A DNA stretch of 64,000 bases, from NCBI GenBank assembly GCA_022036555.1, contig CM039139.1, forward strand, positions 2,874,441-2,938,440, written 5' to 3'. This DNA comes from Microstegium vimineum. Taxonomy: Eukaryota; Streptophyta; Magnoliopsida; Poales; Poaceae. Position 1 is the first letter of the stretch; the number at the start of each line of letters is the position of its first letter. Positions 31,874 through 44,740 of this stretch are shown in pieces. Below the pieces are notes generated by a model. It did no database searches. It saw only the letters and a list, made by a program, of their open reading frames with translations, and was not told the origin of the DNA. Made by a program: the position numbers and the translations under genes.

Positions 31874-34800
31874 CGGCAATTCGATCCCTAGGGTGATCTA
31901 TCTAATTTTTTTGGACTAACCCTAATTTTTATTATTCCATATACCCTATTTTTTCTTATTTGCATCCTTGAAAACTAGGTAAATACTACACGCCAGATGA
32001 TTGAAGGAATTGGATTAAACTTCAAGTTCTCAAAATCCAAAACCATCCACTCCAACATGAAGATGACGACATCAAGATTTGCTCTTTAGCAGTAGGTGCT
32101 AACCTTGTTAGTGGCCCAGCATCTGCTATCGAGTACACACTAATTAAGACAATATAAATGATGATAAACAAGGTATGCCACTATGTCAATCAATTTTTTT
32201 ATACTAATGTTTCTTGGAGATTTGTTTGTTCAAGTAATAGGTGTTGAATCATGCCCAAAAGAAAGTTACAAGTTGGATCATCAACATCTTAGTAATGTTG
32301 CTATTGTGATTGATTTCTCGCCCATGATTAGAGCGGTACAATGAAGGAAAATTAAATATTCAGAAGCTCCATCAAGTCTTCTTTCAAAAGCATTAAGAAT
32401 TGTTAATTTTGTAAATCGGTACAAGGAGTTATGATAAAATCTTTCAACACTGCGCATTCCTAAATTAACTCGGGACTAAACGTAGTTCCGGAGTAAAACA
32501 TGCGTAACTGTTTCATACAGAATCCAAATTAGTTGAATGAGCACTTGATGAAAAGGTAATTAAATTAACTATGTGATGGAGAAAAGTTTTGGTACATTAA
32601 CTGCACTGGACGTAGAGGAATTCAATGAAAAATAGGCAGCAGTGAATGACGAATGAGGTGATGATGTTGAGGGGTGATTGGATAGCTTTGTGCACAAAAA
32701 TGATTTGAAGTTGATTAAGACTGGAGATAACAATATTAAAAGCACCATGTCACTACCTAGTTTTTCCAGAGGGATCCTCAAGAATATTTTAATTGAGTGA
32801 TGCAATCAAGAAAGAAACCGCTCAGATCATTGACACAAAGTGCAGGAGTATCCTCTTATCCCATCACTATTGCTAAAGCAAGAATTATGGAGAATATACA
32901 TCATTGATCCCATGATACTCACTGGTTCAACACTAATAATGACATTTAAGCCTAAGGATGTGTAATATAATGCTCAAAGGATGATAGGATCAAGATCACC
33001 AACATCTTCGAATCAATTCACGATAAGCTACTGTTATCATCAAGATTTTTGCTCGACCTTAGAAGAAAACAACAAAATATTTTTGGATATTCAGAAGCCT
33101 CATGAAATTACCATTCCAATTAATCAAGAATCAAGACAATCGAAGGTTTTAACAAGAGGTTATGGCCAAATTATCGAATGTCACGCGACCTGAAAATAGT
33201 TCTGGACAGAACACAGTGCTAAAGTAAAACAGGCATAGCTTTATCATTTGAACTCGGATGAAGATGAATAAGTACTCATTGGAAAATTAATTTTGTAAAA
33301 TTTTCAATAGAACTATTTTTTGGTATATGTTCTATTCTGGATGTAGGGGAAAATCTACGAAAAAGAGGCAGGAGCAACATGATGAGAACAAGATAGAGGG
33401 GATGAGGATGACAACAATGAAGAGGAGCTTGGGCAATGGTTTCATCAAGTGTACATGATCAAATTAAGAATCTTAGAACAAAATAAATATCTCTGGATCA
33501 TTGGCAAATGAAGACACAAGAGGGCTACACTCAATACATGAAGATGTTACAAGTGAACCATGAAGGATTACAAAAGATGACATCAAGCTATATGGACACT
33601 TTGGATTCTCATACAAAGGACCATGGCTTTGCATGAACATGATTGAGATGAGAAGTCTAGCTATATGACTATAACTAAATCACTTTTTGGGAGGCAACCC
33701 ATCTTTTTATTTTCTATTAGGATAACGGTCTATGTTGTGCTCTTTAATTGGAACGATCAAGTAACATTGTACCATTGCTCTAATAATTTTTGCAACAACA
33801 TGTTGTATGCTTTAAAAAATATTGAGGGAGCATTTTGTTATTTGATCTTGGAAAACTTATAGACCTATTTTTTGTGGTACATGTTAGTGTTTAGAGTCTT
33901 TTTCTTTGTGTTTTTTAGAAAGAAGTATGAAGTTTGGTACCACCCTTTGATTCTACACTTGTGGCTAGTTAATTTAGGTTGTATTTTGATTTTTTAACAC
34001 CACCACCATTGCATGTCATGTCAATTTATTTGTCCACCTCATGTTGCATTGCATTTCATGATGTTTTTGCTACCAATTCTGTATTTGCATCTGTGCCATC
34101 ATTCATGTGTTAGCTTGGCTTTATCCTAAAACTTTATGATTCTTTCTTATCTATGTTAATGCTTCATGGGCATTTTCCTTTAGCAATCTTGTGTAAACAT
34201 GGTATTTAAACTTGGTTGTATACCATAATCATTTAGTTTTGTAAACCTTGCTAGCTCTTCACATTGTCTCCATATTACATTTGGTCAGTTTATAAGCTTT
34301 GCAATGCACTATGGAGAACTTCAGCAATCTTGTTGTAAGCATGGTGCTTAGAACTTGGTGTAAACATTGTCTTTATTTATGATCCTACCTATCATTTGCA
34401 TTCACACTTGCACTCACGAACACTCATTAGATTTTTGTTTATTTTACTAAGTTAGCGATGCCACAAGTTAAGGTCTTAGGGATGTCTTTGGTTTGTTGGT
34501 GATTGTTTCTACTCTCAATCATCACCCCGGGGTTAGTATGTGTGCTGAAATTGTTTTGCAGGCATGGTGATGTGATTTAATGAAAGGAAAAGAAAAGAAA
34601 TTGAAGGATAATGAAGGTGAAAAGGTGAAGAAGCATAAAGACAAGCTCCAAACGTGGAGAACAAGAATTTCAACAATCATAAAAAGCTTCATCTTCTTTA
34701 TCCAAGCCTAGCACAAATGATAAGCATGGGCGAGGACTTGCTAGACCAAAATAGAAAAGCTGCGAGGAGTACAATGATCATAGTTGCTACAAGATGCCCA

Positions 34801-37010
34801 TTTTTCTTCTTACATGCTAAGCAAAATGTTGAAGCATGGGGGAGGCTGCACTACACTTCATTATAAGCATCAAAAAGGGTGGTGAACATTTCTTGCATCT
34901 TCTCTTTTCCATCTCTTTCTAAATGCATGTATATAAGCCTTCAACCATAGACTCGATGCAACCTTTGTATATCTCTCGATAATAACATGGCTACTAGGAG
35001 TACAACCTAGATTTTTTGTTTTCTTTTGTCATGATCACCATCACCTTGTGCCCACGATGATGTTAATAGTTTTGGTATAATCTTTCTTATGGAAAAATGA
35101 TGAAGGTTGCCGTTTTGTTTTACCTACACGATATTGTATATGACTTGACTAATTGCTCTCTATTTAATGGACTTAAATTTATTAGAAGCCGGCTCTTTTA
35201 ATCGTGGAGGTTAAATGACTAAATTCTAGACCCACAAACTCCATGTTGCTCTTTGATTTAAATTTATAGATAACCTGATAACTTGTTGTTTTTATTTAAA
35301 ATTGGTTTATATGCTATCTACATTTGTGAGTCTCTTGCAAAGTTCTACCTACCAGAGCCTATATACATGCATAATCTTTCATGATGAAACCTTTAGATTG
35401 CAAACTTATATTTTGATGAGTTGGATGAAGATTTATTTCTGTGGTATAAGACTTAGAAGCTAGCCATCTCCTTTGCGTAAACCTTTTTATTGCTACCATT
35501 TTTTGTCCATGCATTGTGAGTTTCTACACTAGAAATTTCACAAACCTCGCTGGGCATCCAATCTAAACCCAAATTATCATTTTTGTGACTACCGCCTTGA
35601 CCACAACCTATCATTGAGTATGGAAAAATATCTCAACCGAGATTCAAGAAAATCAAGACCTGGAGACATCCATCAGTGCAAGGAATAAAACTCGAAGCAA
35701 ACAGAGCCTAGAAGGGGCCAGGCCGATCGGCCTGGACACCCTCAAGCCGATCAGCCTGGGTGTTTCCCCCTCTGTTGCTCCTAATTTTTGGTGTGGAAGT
35801 CTATCCAGAAGAATTGAAGCTAATTTTGTATGAAAGATAGGATATTCTAGTATTTACATCAGCAGATTATTTCTCTCCTTTTCATGCTCAAGGACTAGCA
35901 TCGTCTAAGCATGGGGGATGGAGTCATCACATTATCTCTGACTATAGCTGAGTAAGTATTATGTTGCAAGAAGTTCTGAGGAGCAAAGAAAAAAGAAAGA
36001 AAAGAAAAAAATAAAATGGTGGAAAAAAGAAAGAAAGAAAAGTAAGAAAATGAATGAGAAAAATAAAGAAAAAATAAATAAAGGAGAAAAGGAATAAAAT
36101 TCTCCTCAGTTCTTTCAGCCTCATTAAAGCTCACAGTGCTCTCAAGATTAAGGATTGATCCATACTCAATTGTTCCAACCATGTGCAATCCGATAACGAG
36201 GACTTCATTTGTGCCTCGGGATCATTATTTTGCCACTTGCACATGTCCACCTTTCCAAATGTATGCGTTTCATCTCTCTCACTATCCAACATTTATTTTC
36301 CATGGACTTTTTGACAAGTCTTAGTAATCCCAATAGATCTCTCTCTTAGTTTGACAATATTTCACATATAATGTTTTGTTAGGATTATTTTCTACATACC
36401 AAGCTCCACATAAGCCGTCCACCTTCATATATGAGTAGAATAGGTTGAAAAATAATCTAGTATAGGCTTGAGTGACTTGATGAGATGAGTGTTCCCATGA
36501 GCTTTTGCAAGAGAATCTCACTTGTGTTAGATGTGCATGTTTTTGAAAAACTCTTCATGATGGAACAAGGTAAAGGTCCGAAGTTCACTTAAGTTCAAGA
36601 GCATTGCAATTATTTTATTGTGGTATATTCTTTATTGCTAGTCTATCTTCCATGATAAAAAAAATAGCCGGTCACAACTTGAACTTTAATGCTAAACACT
36701 TGAGAGAGCAATTTGTCTTGTTATGTATAACTGAGTGCAGGGAAGATATCGAAGGGCAATGCTGATTTCTAGATTAAGCAAGTACCTTGGATTACTTGAA
36801 GATGAGTGAGGCTTAAGCATAAATAAAATCCAAGGATTGGGTAAGTGTTTTTAATGTCCGCCTTTGCTAGCTTGACTTTTATTTTGCCCTTGCAAACTTT
36901 TTGATCATGAGCATTGTTTTTGAATTTTAAATCTTAGTTGTGGAGTTTAGTAATTGCTTTGTCTTTGCAATACCTATGCTTTATTTCTAATGAAAGTTGT
37001 GGGGGATTTT
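31874..37010 (+). other. Non-coding internal region of the LARD
   Basis: The region is AT-rich and holds no recognisable protein. It includes a Lys/Arg-coding purine-rich stretch on one strand (35980-36100, A/G-rich), a segment near 35720 resembling part of the LTR (GGCCGATCGGCCTGGACACC) and, just before the 3' LTR, GTTGTGGGGGA (about 36989), a plausible polypurine tract. Small ORFs at 34654-34866 and 35895-36188 look accidental. Confidence 0.55.
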
Positions 37011-37017
37011 TTACTTA

Positions 37018-38103
37018 GATAAATCTTTGAACACCCATACTTTGGTTATCTTTGAAGACTTGGCGTTGAAGATGGGCATGACATGATGAAGGAAATCCCA
37101 TGTTGATCGGCCTGGACCCTCCTAGGCTAATCGGCACAGGGTGTTCCTTCGTCCGTTCACCGTCCAATTTTGGGCACGCGGTCTTCAGGCTATAAATACT
37201 CCGAAAAATCACATGGCATGGGGATCCATCAATCAGAAGTTGGTGACACCAAGGGAGACACACCATACGGAGCTGAGGGTCATGCAAGTCTTCAAAGTTT
37301 TCTAGGAGATGGCTTAGGTTAGACCCTAGCCACCATGGTCGTTCCTACATGGCGAAGTCATGGTGGAGTTCTGGAGCTGAACCTTGTCTTCATCAAGGTC
37401 CATGTACACATGATGGTGATATCAATCTAATATTGTCTTGCATTTACTTTTATCTACTATTATGCATGCTTCTTTCTCATATGTCCAGCTAGTATATGTT
37501 CTTAGTAGGAATAGATCTAATCATGGTGATTAGTTTATGTCTTGTGGATACATCTTAGTAGTGCGTAGGAAATCGGTGTGATTACCCTTATGTGGTGACA
37601 GCATGTGGGAGGGAAAAGATCAAATAATTGCGTAATGTTGAGTAGGATCGATGGCAAGTATTGTGGGAATCATCGAGGTAAAGCTTTGGGAATCCGAAGG
37701 TATCAGCACACACCTCGCAATGGCATCCATGGGAAAGTAGGATGCTTGCGAGACGTCTTTCTGAGAGATGACACTTTATCAAGGTACAAGATAGATTGGT
37801 TACCACTTTGGATGGAGCTACAATGAGAAGATAACAGGCTCAAGTTACCTTTGGTTGTGTTATTTCATAAGACTTGGATGCGATCTCTTTACCCTATCTA
37901 CATTACTTATCTTATGATCGGGTTACCTTTATATGCAATTCATGCTTATTGATAGGATTAGATCTGTTTAGTTAGATAGAAAATCCTAGCCAGTTCGCTA
38001 TCGATCCACAGATTGATAAACTTTGGATGGAATACTCTAAGGGAAAAGCTATAACTGATATGTGTGCATACGATTCAAATTAGCATGTTAACTACCATCA
38101 ATA
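37018..38103 (+). repeat. 3' LTR of the LARD, 5' part deleted
   Basis: From about 37050 the sequence matches the 5' LTR from 31324 (GAAGACTTGGC, the TATA box, the 3' end ACTACCATCAATA). About 490 bp of the LTR start are missing, while a 545-bp segment at about 37269-37815 is present here but not in the 5' LTR. The last bases read CAATA in place of CAACA. Confidence 0.75.
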
Positions 38104-38108
38104 AAGAT
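38104..38108. other. Target site duplication AAGAT, right copy
   Basis: AAGAT immediately follows the 3' LTR and matches 30823-30827. Confidence 0.8.
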
Positions 38109-39214
38109 CTTAGAGCCCCAACCTTTTTAGGAAACATGTCACACTGCCTCCACCAGCCATAAGGCTGAAGGCCTTGGGTCAAAACCGAGAGTATCATGCG
38201 ACCTCTAGCAACCCTACCCGCATAGTTAACAGCACATAGCTGATTGTCCTTCGCTACCCTACTTTTGCCGCTAAACCCGATCGCTACCTCGCATCTGCTT
38301 GATCTTGCTCAACTGCGTCTATCACCTTGTGTGCTACCTCCTAGCACCGGGATAGACCAACTATCACCAGATCTCTCGAGCTCCATACTTTTGGATCATC
38401 CCACAAATTACCTAGTAACCCCAATCCCATAGGGATCTATCCGTGCCTCTTGTCCATTCCACCACACAGCCGTTATGCTGCCCAAACCAAACCCCGAAAA
38501 TGGTCCAGGCATAGTCATTATGCCGCTCGCCCAAAACCTCAAGTCTCATCCAAACCTTAAATATCGTCCCAACCTAGCCTTTATGCCGCCTATCCAAATT
38601 CTAGAAAATCCTTTCCTAATTTCTTAGAATGCCCTTAGAAATTCAGCAAATTTATCCATTAATTACTTAGAAACTTATTTCTAAATAATTACTAAACCAT
38701 TCATACTTTATCCAAGGATTATCCTTAGAATTACCTTAGTTATTCAACAAATCATCCATTAATTACTTAGAAACTTATTTCTAAATAATCACTAAACCAT
38801 TCATCCTTTGTCTGAGCTAACAGTTATCCTTCATTTGCCTTATATCCCATGGGTTGCTAGAGCTAGGACGTAGGTGGTGACAACCCTATTGATCCTTTGT
38901 AATCCTCCATATCTGGATATAGCATAGAGTTGGGTTCATAGAACTGCAGGCCGGAGTCGCCTGACAGATCAGGGGTAAGCCGGTATCTGAAGCAAGTTCT
39001 ATATGAGAGATCGACCTCTAACTCACCTATAGTTCCATCCTTAGAAATCCTCTCTACTCTTGCCTGCTACCTTGGTATGTCCTTGGAACATCTAGTACAT
39101 AGTTAGTGCACACACGTTCCTTTGTATTCGATACCCTTGAAATACTCTAATGTGAAAGTTACAATAGTATCTGTGCGCTTGCGGATTTATTCGCTATCGT
39201 TAAAATACCCAACA
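38109..39214 (+). repeat. 3' part of an Athila-type LTR
   Basis: No gene is present. The end contains ATCTGTGCGCTTGCGGAT followed by TTATTCGCTATCGTTAAAAT and ends ACCCAACA at 39214. The same 18-bp phrase lies in the LTR at 19362-20874. This suggests the U5 side of a related LTR in plus orientation, interrupted on its left by the LARD. Confidence 0.45.
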
Positions 39215-40520
39215 AAGGACTACTTCAATAGCTTAAAGACCCTTCTTAATTGAGAGTTCAGTGGATATGGATGACTAGATGCTCTCGCTAAAGATTGCTA
39301 GACAACTAAAAATGTTAGGCCTCACCTCGATAAAGATACTCTCAACCCTCCATCACAATAGTTTTATTGCATCAAATATATTTTCGTATGTATTCAATAG
39401 TAAAAACAACTAAAGTGACACGACGAGAGAGGAGAAAAATGGAGGAACTATGTCTAAACGGTGTCACTGGTGCCTTATTCAGTTTGGCAAGTTTGCCAAA
39501 ATTAATCCGCCGTCCTTTGCTCACCTCCATAGCCGCCGCACGTGAATAGACCTCCGTCTGTGCCTGGGTGCCTCGTGATGCCCACTGTGTCTCGCCTCCA
39601 ATCCGTGTGGTGAATTAAGGCCTAGTTGGCCCCAACTAAACTTTAGTATCTGAATATTTAATTACTAATTATTAGGATTAAATATAGACTAAGAATATAT
39701 TTGATAGAACCTCTTAAACTTTAACACATATCATATCAGATGTTTGGACACTAATTAAGTGTATTAAACATAGACTAATTATAAAACTAATTATACAGAT
39801 GAAGTGTAATTTACCAGAGAAATCTAGTAAGCCTAATTAGTCCACGATTTGATAATATAGTGCTACAATAAATATGTGGTAATGATGGATTAAGTAGACT
39901 TAATAGATTCCTTTCGCAAATTAGACACCATCGGTATAATTAGTTTAATAATTACCTCATGTTTAGTTCTCCTAATTAGCATCCGAATGTCCTATGTGAC
40001 AAGTATTAAATTTTAACTCCCGGATCTAAACACATCCTAATTATAAAACTAATTAAAATATGTGTTAAAGTAGCCATTAAAAGTAATTAATGCAACTATA
40101 TTCATTCCATAAATAGTAATCACAAATATTACTATTTACATCTAAAATGGTTAATTTGTTGGTTACAAGATATGAATAAAATAATGCTGTGTGGGAAGTA
40201 AGGAGCTATATGAGTTAACAGTTATAGCGTGGAGAGACGTAGAGGGTTGCTATGCAGATGAGAGCTCCTCGTACAAAGAAGTAGAGTTTTAAATTTGATA
40301 TGCCTATTAAAGATGCTCGCTTATACCGCAACTTATGCCCCACCCCGCCCCACCTCCCAACAACAACATATACGACGCACATATGTAAAGAGTTGTTGAT
40401 TTCCAGATGTTAGTGTCGTATGTAATATTTTGAGTACACTCTACTCTTCACCATGCATTTTCCGCATTGGAAGGAAGCAAATATGTAGCTATAGAATTAA
40501 ATTATAGATTGTAGTTCCTG
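39215..40520. other. Intergenic AT-rich DNA with a MITE-like segment
   Basis: No gene is recognised. Between about 39622 and 40040 lies a segment starting GGCCTAGTTGGCCCCAAC and ending CCGGATCTAAACACATCC. Its interior has TTAGTCCACGATTTG and CGCAAATTAGACACCAT, words of a common grass MITE type whose ends read GGCCTTGTTTAGTT. The ends are too diverged to fix borders or target duplication. The rest is unclassified. Confidence 0.4.
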
Positions 40521-40525
40521 CAATA
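40521..40525. other. Target site duplication CAATA, left copy
   Basis: CAATA precedes the LTR start TGTTGAAAATATAAGC and is repeated at 47215-47219 after the last LTR fragment, so the whole 40526-47214 interval entered as one element. Confidence 0.85.
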
Positions 40526-41454
40526 TGTTGAAAATATAAGCAAATTAATACATGATTTAATCCGAATAAGTAATTGATACAGCATGATTACAGAAACAGG
40601 AAGTAATCTAACCATGCAAACTAGCATAGTAGATGAACAGATTGCATCTAGACAAGATAAACCAATCGCATCTACTACATATACGAGAACTAGAACTGTA
40701 GCAAGTAGTGAAATATGAGAGAGATGATCACATATGGCAGAGCATGAACTGCAGCAGCGCCGACGGTAGCAGAAGCGTTAGCGTCGGTGTTGTCGCCCAT
40801 ACCGAGGTTGCCGAAGAGGTCATTGACGTCTGGGAAGAAGTCGTCGTCGGGAAACTCGTCGTCGGATGATGTCGTGTTGGCAGTAGTCGCGCGCAAGCGC
40901 TCCCCAAAAACCTGATTGCCCCTCACCCGTACAGATCTACGAGAGGCGAGGTTCCGGAGGCCTACTGTCCCGTCCTTCGGTGTACACCGGAAGACAGGAT
41001 GAGGAAGACGATGGCGGCGGCGCAATGCTCTGGAAGTAGTCGCATAGATCTCTCTCGTATGCTAGGGTTCGCCTCGTTTATATAGGCAGGTCGGGAAGAT
41101 CGTGAGTCGCAGCCCACGTCCGAGTCAGATCATGACATCGTGTCCGTTAAGGACTCTAAAAAAATTAATATTGAATTAATAATTTCCCAAACAGCAAAAA
41201 TATATACGATAGGTAAGAGCTCGGCTCATTACCGCAATCTGCGTCGTGACGAGGAGGAGGAGGAGGAGCGCGCGAGGGCCTCTTCTCTTCTCACACCTTA
41301 GTGGGGGTGGGAGAGCCTCACCTTATAAGTTGGTCCAACTCCCCTCCCACTAGCAATGTGGGACTAAATATTAGTCCCACCCCTTGCCATACATGAATGA
41401 GCAAAGGAGAATTTCAGAATTGACTTATGGGCTTTAGGCCGACAAATTCCAACA
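40526..41454 (-). repeat. 3' LTR of the copia element
   Basis: On the plus strand the LTR runs from TGTTGAAAATATAAGC to ACAAATTCCAACA (929 bp). A minus-strand TATATAAA (41085-41078) is the promoter. A polypurine tract (GACTTTGTGGGGA, minus, about 41468-41456) abuts it. An ORF (41025-40690, minus) downstream of the TATA box has a counterpart in the other LTR. Confidence 0.85.
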
Positions 41455-41994
41455 ATCCCCACAAAGTCTCATTGGCACATCCCATCATTTTATTCCAGAA
41501 CATTGTTTATATACCGGTGCGTAGTGGAGACTGTTAAGTTGAACTTCCACTTAGAACTTCATATTATACTAGCTTGCAACTTGAATAGTGGACTATGCCT
41601 TGAACTACAAGTTTTCTGCACACTAGCTTCACACAGAGCCTAGACCGATACAGGCTTCCTCGCGGTTTGGAGCTTATGCGTCATACTCCAGGGCCTTTCA
41701 TGAGTTTACTAGAGAGCACCCAACTCTCATAGAATGCGACGTTTAACAATCAGACTCATATAGGTGTGTTCTTCAAAAGATGTTCTGCAGGACAATATCT
41801 CTGCTTAAATAAGCCACTTAGAACACATTAAGATAAATATCAACCTGCCATGCAGATTAGGAGAGTATTGCATCTTTATGGAATGGTAGAATTAATTTAA
41901 GGGATACTCTCCTCGCAGTTGATCAACAGCTTGTCTCCCAGCTCCAATTCACGGGATCTCCGATCACATAGAGTGGGTTACCACTGTGGGAAAC

Positions 41995-44740
41995 TCATAG
42001 TGTGGGTCTCAAACCCATCTCCCTCGATGCATTCTCTATCACATTACGTGATAAACCCTTTGTGAAGGGATCTGCCAAGTTTCTGGCCGTTTGGATGTAA
42101 TCCAAGGCAATAACTCCGGAGTTTCTCATCTTCCTGACATATTTCAATCTCCTCTTCACATGTCTTGATGACTTCATATTATCCTTAGAACTATTTACTT
42201 TGATGATCACAGTTTGATTATCACAATTCATCGGGATTGTGGGTATCGGTTTTTCAACCACAGGTAAGTCCATTAAGAGTTCACGAAGCCACTCTGCTTC
42301 AACAGTGGCAGTGTCTAGTGCTATGAGCTCTGCTTCCATTGTTGACCTCGTTAAGATGGTCTGCTTCCAAGACTTCCAAGAAACAGCATCACCACCAAGT
42401 GTAAATAAATAACCACTTGTGGCTTTCATCTCATCAACATCAGATATCCAGTTTGAGTCACTATAGCCCTCAAGTAACCTTGGATACCCAGTATAGTGAA
42501 TACCATAACTCGCAGTCCCTTTCAAGTAACGCAAAACTCTCTCGAGAGCATGCTAATGAACATCTCCAGGGTTTGACACAAATCGACTGAGTTTGCTAAC
42601 AGCAAAAGAGATGTCAGGCCTCGCAGCGCTGGCTAAATACATAAGCGAGCCAATTATCTGAGAATATCTCAATTGATCTCTAGCAATTCTTCGATTCTTT
42701 CGAATTATCACACTAGGATCATAAGGCATTGGAGAAGACTTGCACTCGCTATACCCAAAGTGACTTAATATCTTTTCCACATAGTGGGACAGAAGCAAAG
42801 TAATCCCACCATCATCACCTTTCAGCAGCTTGATGTTTAAGATTACATCGGCTACTCCTAGGTCCTTCATCTCAAAGCAACGAGATAGGAACTCTTTGAC
42901 CTCCTTAATAACGGTAAGGTTGGTCCCAAATATCAATATATCATCAACATAGAGACAGAGGATAACTCCCTTGCCCCCACCATAGCGATAATACACACAC
43001 GTGTCAGCTTCATTTACAGCAAAGCCTTCAGTGGTTAGAGTTCTCTCAAACTTCTCGTGCTACTGCTTGGGTGCTTGCTTAAGGCCATACAAAGATTTCA
43101 ATAATTTATACACCTTTCCTTCTTGACCATCTACTATAAATCCATCAGGCTGCTCCATATAAATTTCCTCATCAAGCTCTCCATTTAGGAAAGTCGTCTT
43201 AACGTCCATTTGGTGAACGAGAAGACCGTGTGAGGCAGCTATGGACAATAGTACTTGAATCGTGGTCAATCGTGCTACGGGTGAATATGTATCAAAGAAG
43301 TCTTCACCTTCCTTTTGGGTATAACCCTTGGCCACAAGTCGTTCCTTGTACTTTTCAATAGTACCATCAGGCCTAAGCTTTTTCTTGAATATCCACTTAC
43401 ATCCTACAGGTTTGCACCCATATGGATGATTAGTAATCTCCCACGTTCCATTAGCTAAGATGGAATCCATCTCGCTACGGACAGCTTCCTTACAGTAATC
43501 AGCATTCTGAGATGCATAGGCTTCTAAAATGGAAGTACGAGTATCATCTACGAGGTACACAATGAAATCATTACCAAAGGACTTTGCAGTCCTCTTTCTC
43601 TTGCTCATTTTGGAAGCTTCATTGTTGTCTTCCACGGGATTATCATAGTGGTCTATTGCAATGGTGGGTTCAAGAATTGTAATTAATTCCTGACTAGATG
43701 AACTAGGCATCTCCTGTTTTGATGAGCTAGACAAGTCTTTCATGGGAAAGATGTCCTCAAAGAAAGTCGCATCATTCGACTCCATAATTGTACCAACATG
43801 CATGTCGGATACCTCAGATTTCACTATCAAAAATCTATAACCAATGCTGTGAAATGCATATCCCAAAAAAACACAATCCACGGTTTTTGTCCAAGCTTGC
43901 GCTTCTTGGGTATTGGCAGATTTACTTTGGCCAAGCAACCCCAAGTTCGTAAGTAAGAGAGTTTCAGCCTTTTCCTTTCCTATTCCTCAAACGGAGTCAT
44001 GGTTTTGTTCTTTGTGGGGACATGGTTTAGGACATGACACGAGGTCAATATCGCCTCCCCCCACCATGCCTTGGATAGACCCGATGTATCTAACATGGCA
44101 TTAACCAAATCAGTTAGAGTACGGTTCTTTTGTTCGGCTACCCCATTTGACTGAGGTGAGTAGGGAGGCGTCCTCTCATGAATAATACCATGTTTCGCAC
44201 AAAAAGAATCAAACCCATTGGAAAAATACTCTCCACCACGATCAGACCTAAGCCATTTAATCTTTCAATCAAGTTGACAGAGTCGTGAATGCCAAATATT
44301 GGACTCACTATCATTGCAAACATGATTAATAATTTGAGTACATAAGTCTGACAAAGATAAGCAGAACAAGCCTCCACACTCATAGCCTTTTCCAACAAAT
44401 TGTCCATACTTAGAAATTACAACTTTATTGGACTCAAAAACCAACTTGAAGCCATCTCAACATAAAAGCAATCCGCTGACGAGATTCTTATTGATGGAGG
44501 GAACGTGCGGCACATTCTTCAATTGGATGGTTTTCCCAGAGGTAAACTTCAGATTGACCGTACCAACACCATGAACAGAAGCACGTGAGCCATTTCCCAT
44601 CAGCACGGAGGAAGTCCTTGCGAACTGGTAAGAAGAAAACATGGAAATATCAGAATATACATGTGTATTAGCTCCCGTATCAACCCACCAATCAAGAGAG
44701 TTACAAACTGAAAGGACAGTAAGAAAATACCGTACCCGAC
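41995..44740 (-). pseudogene. Copia pol: protease, broken integrase, RT, RNase H
   Basis: The protease starts near 44720 with WWVDTGANTHVYSDISMFSS, out of frame with gag by one base. A GAG_pre-integrase part follows (KYGQFVGKGYECGGLF to SESNIWHSRLC). The sequence then jumps to KWLRSDRGGEYFSNGFDSF, so the integrase zinc-binding part and first catalytic Asp are deleted; the second Asp and SPQSNGVAEQKN with the catalytic Glu remain. The reverse transcriptase (43944-42553) shows GCKWIFKKKLRPDGTIEKYK, HQMDVKTTFLNGELDEEIYM and the catalytic YVDD. Two Trp codons are TAG stops (about 43060 and 42550). RNase H (42534-41995) has YSDSNWISDVDEMKATSGYL and ends RNLADPFTKGLSRNVIE. Confidence 0.85.

Larger units (their letters stand above)
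30828..38103 (+). mobile_element. Non-autonomous LTR retrotransposon without gag or pol (LARD type)
   Basis: A 5' LTR (30828-31847), an Asp-tRNA-type primer binding site (31856-31873), about 5.1 kb of internal DNA and a 3' LTR ending at 38103 are flanked by AAGAT on both sides. The internal part has only short ORFs, all under 100 codons, and I recognise no gag, protease, reverse transcriptase or integrase. Large retrotransposon derivatives of this kind are moved in trans by autonomous relatives. The primer site and the phrase TTTTTGGGAGGCAACCCATC near 33690 suggest an Athila/Tat-type partner, by inference. Confidence 0.8.
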
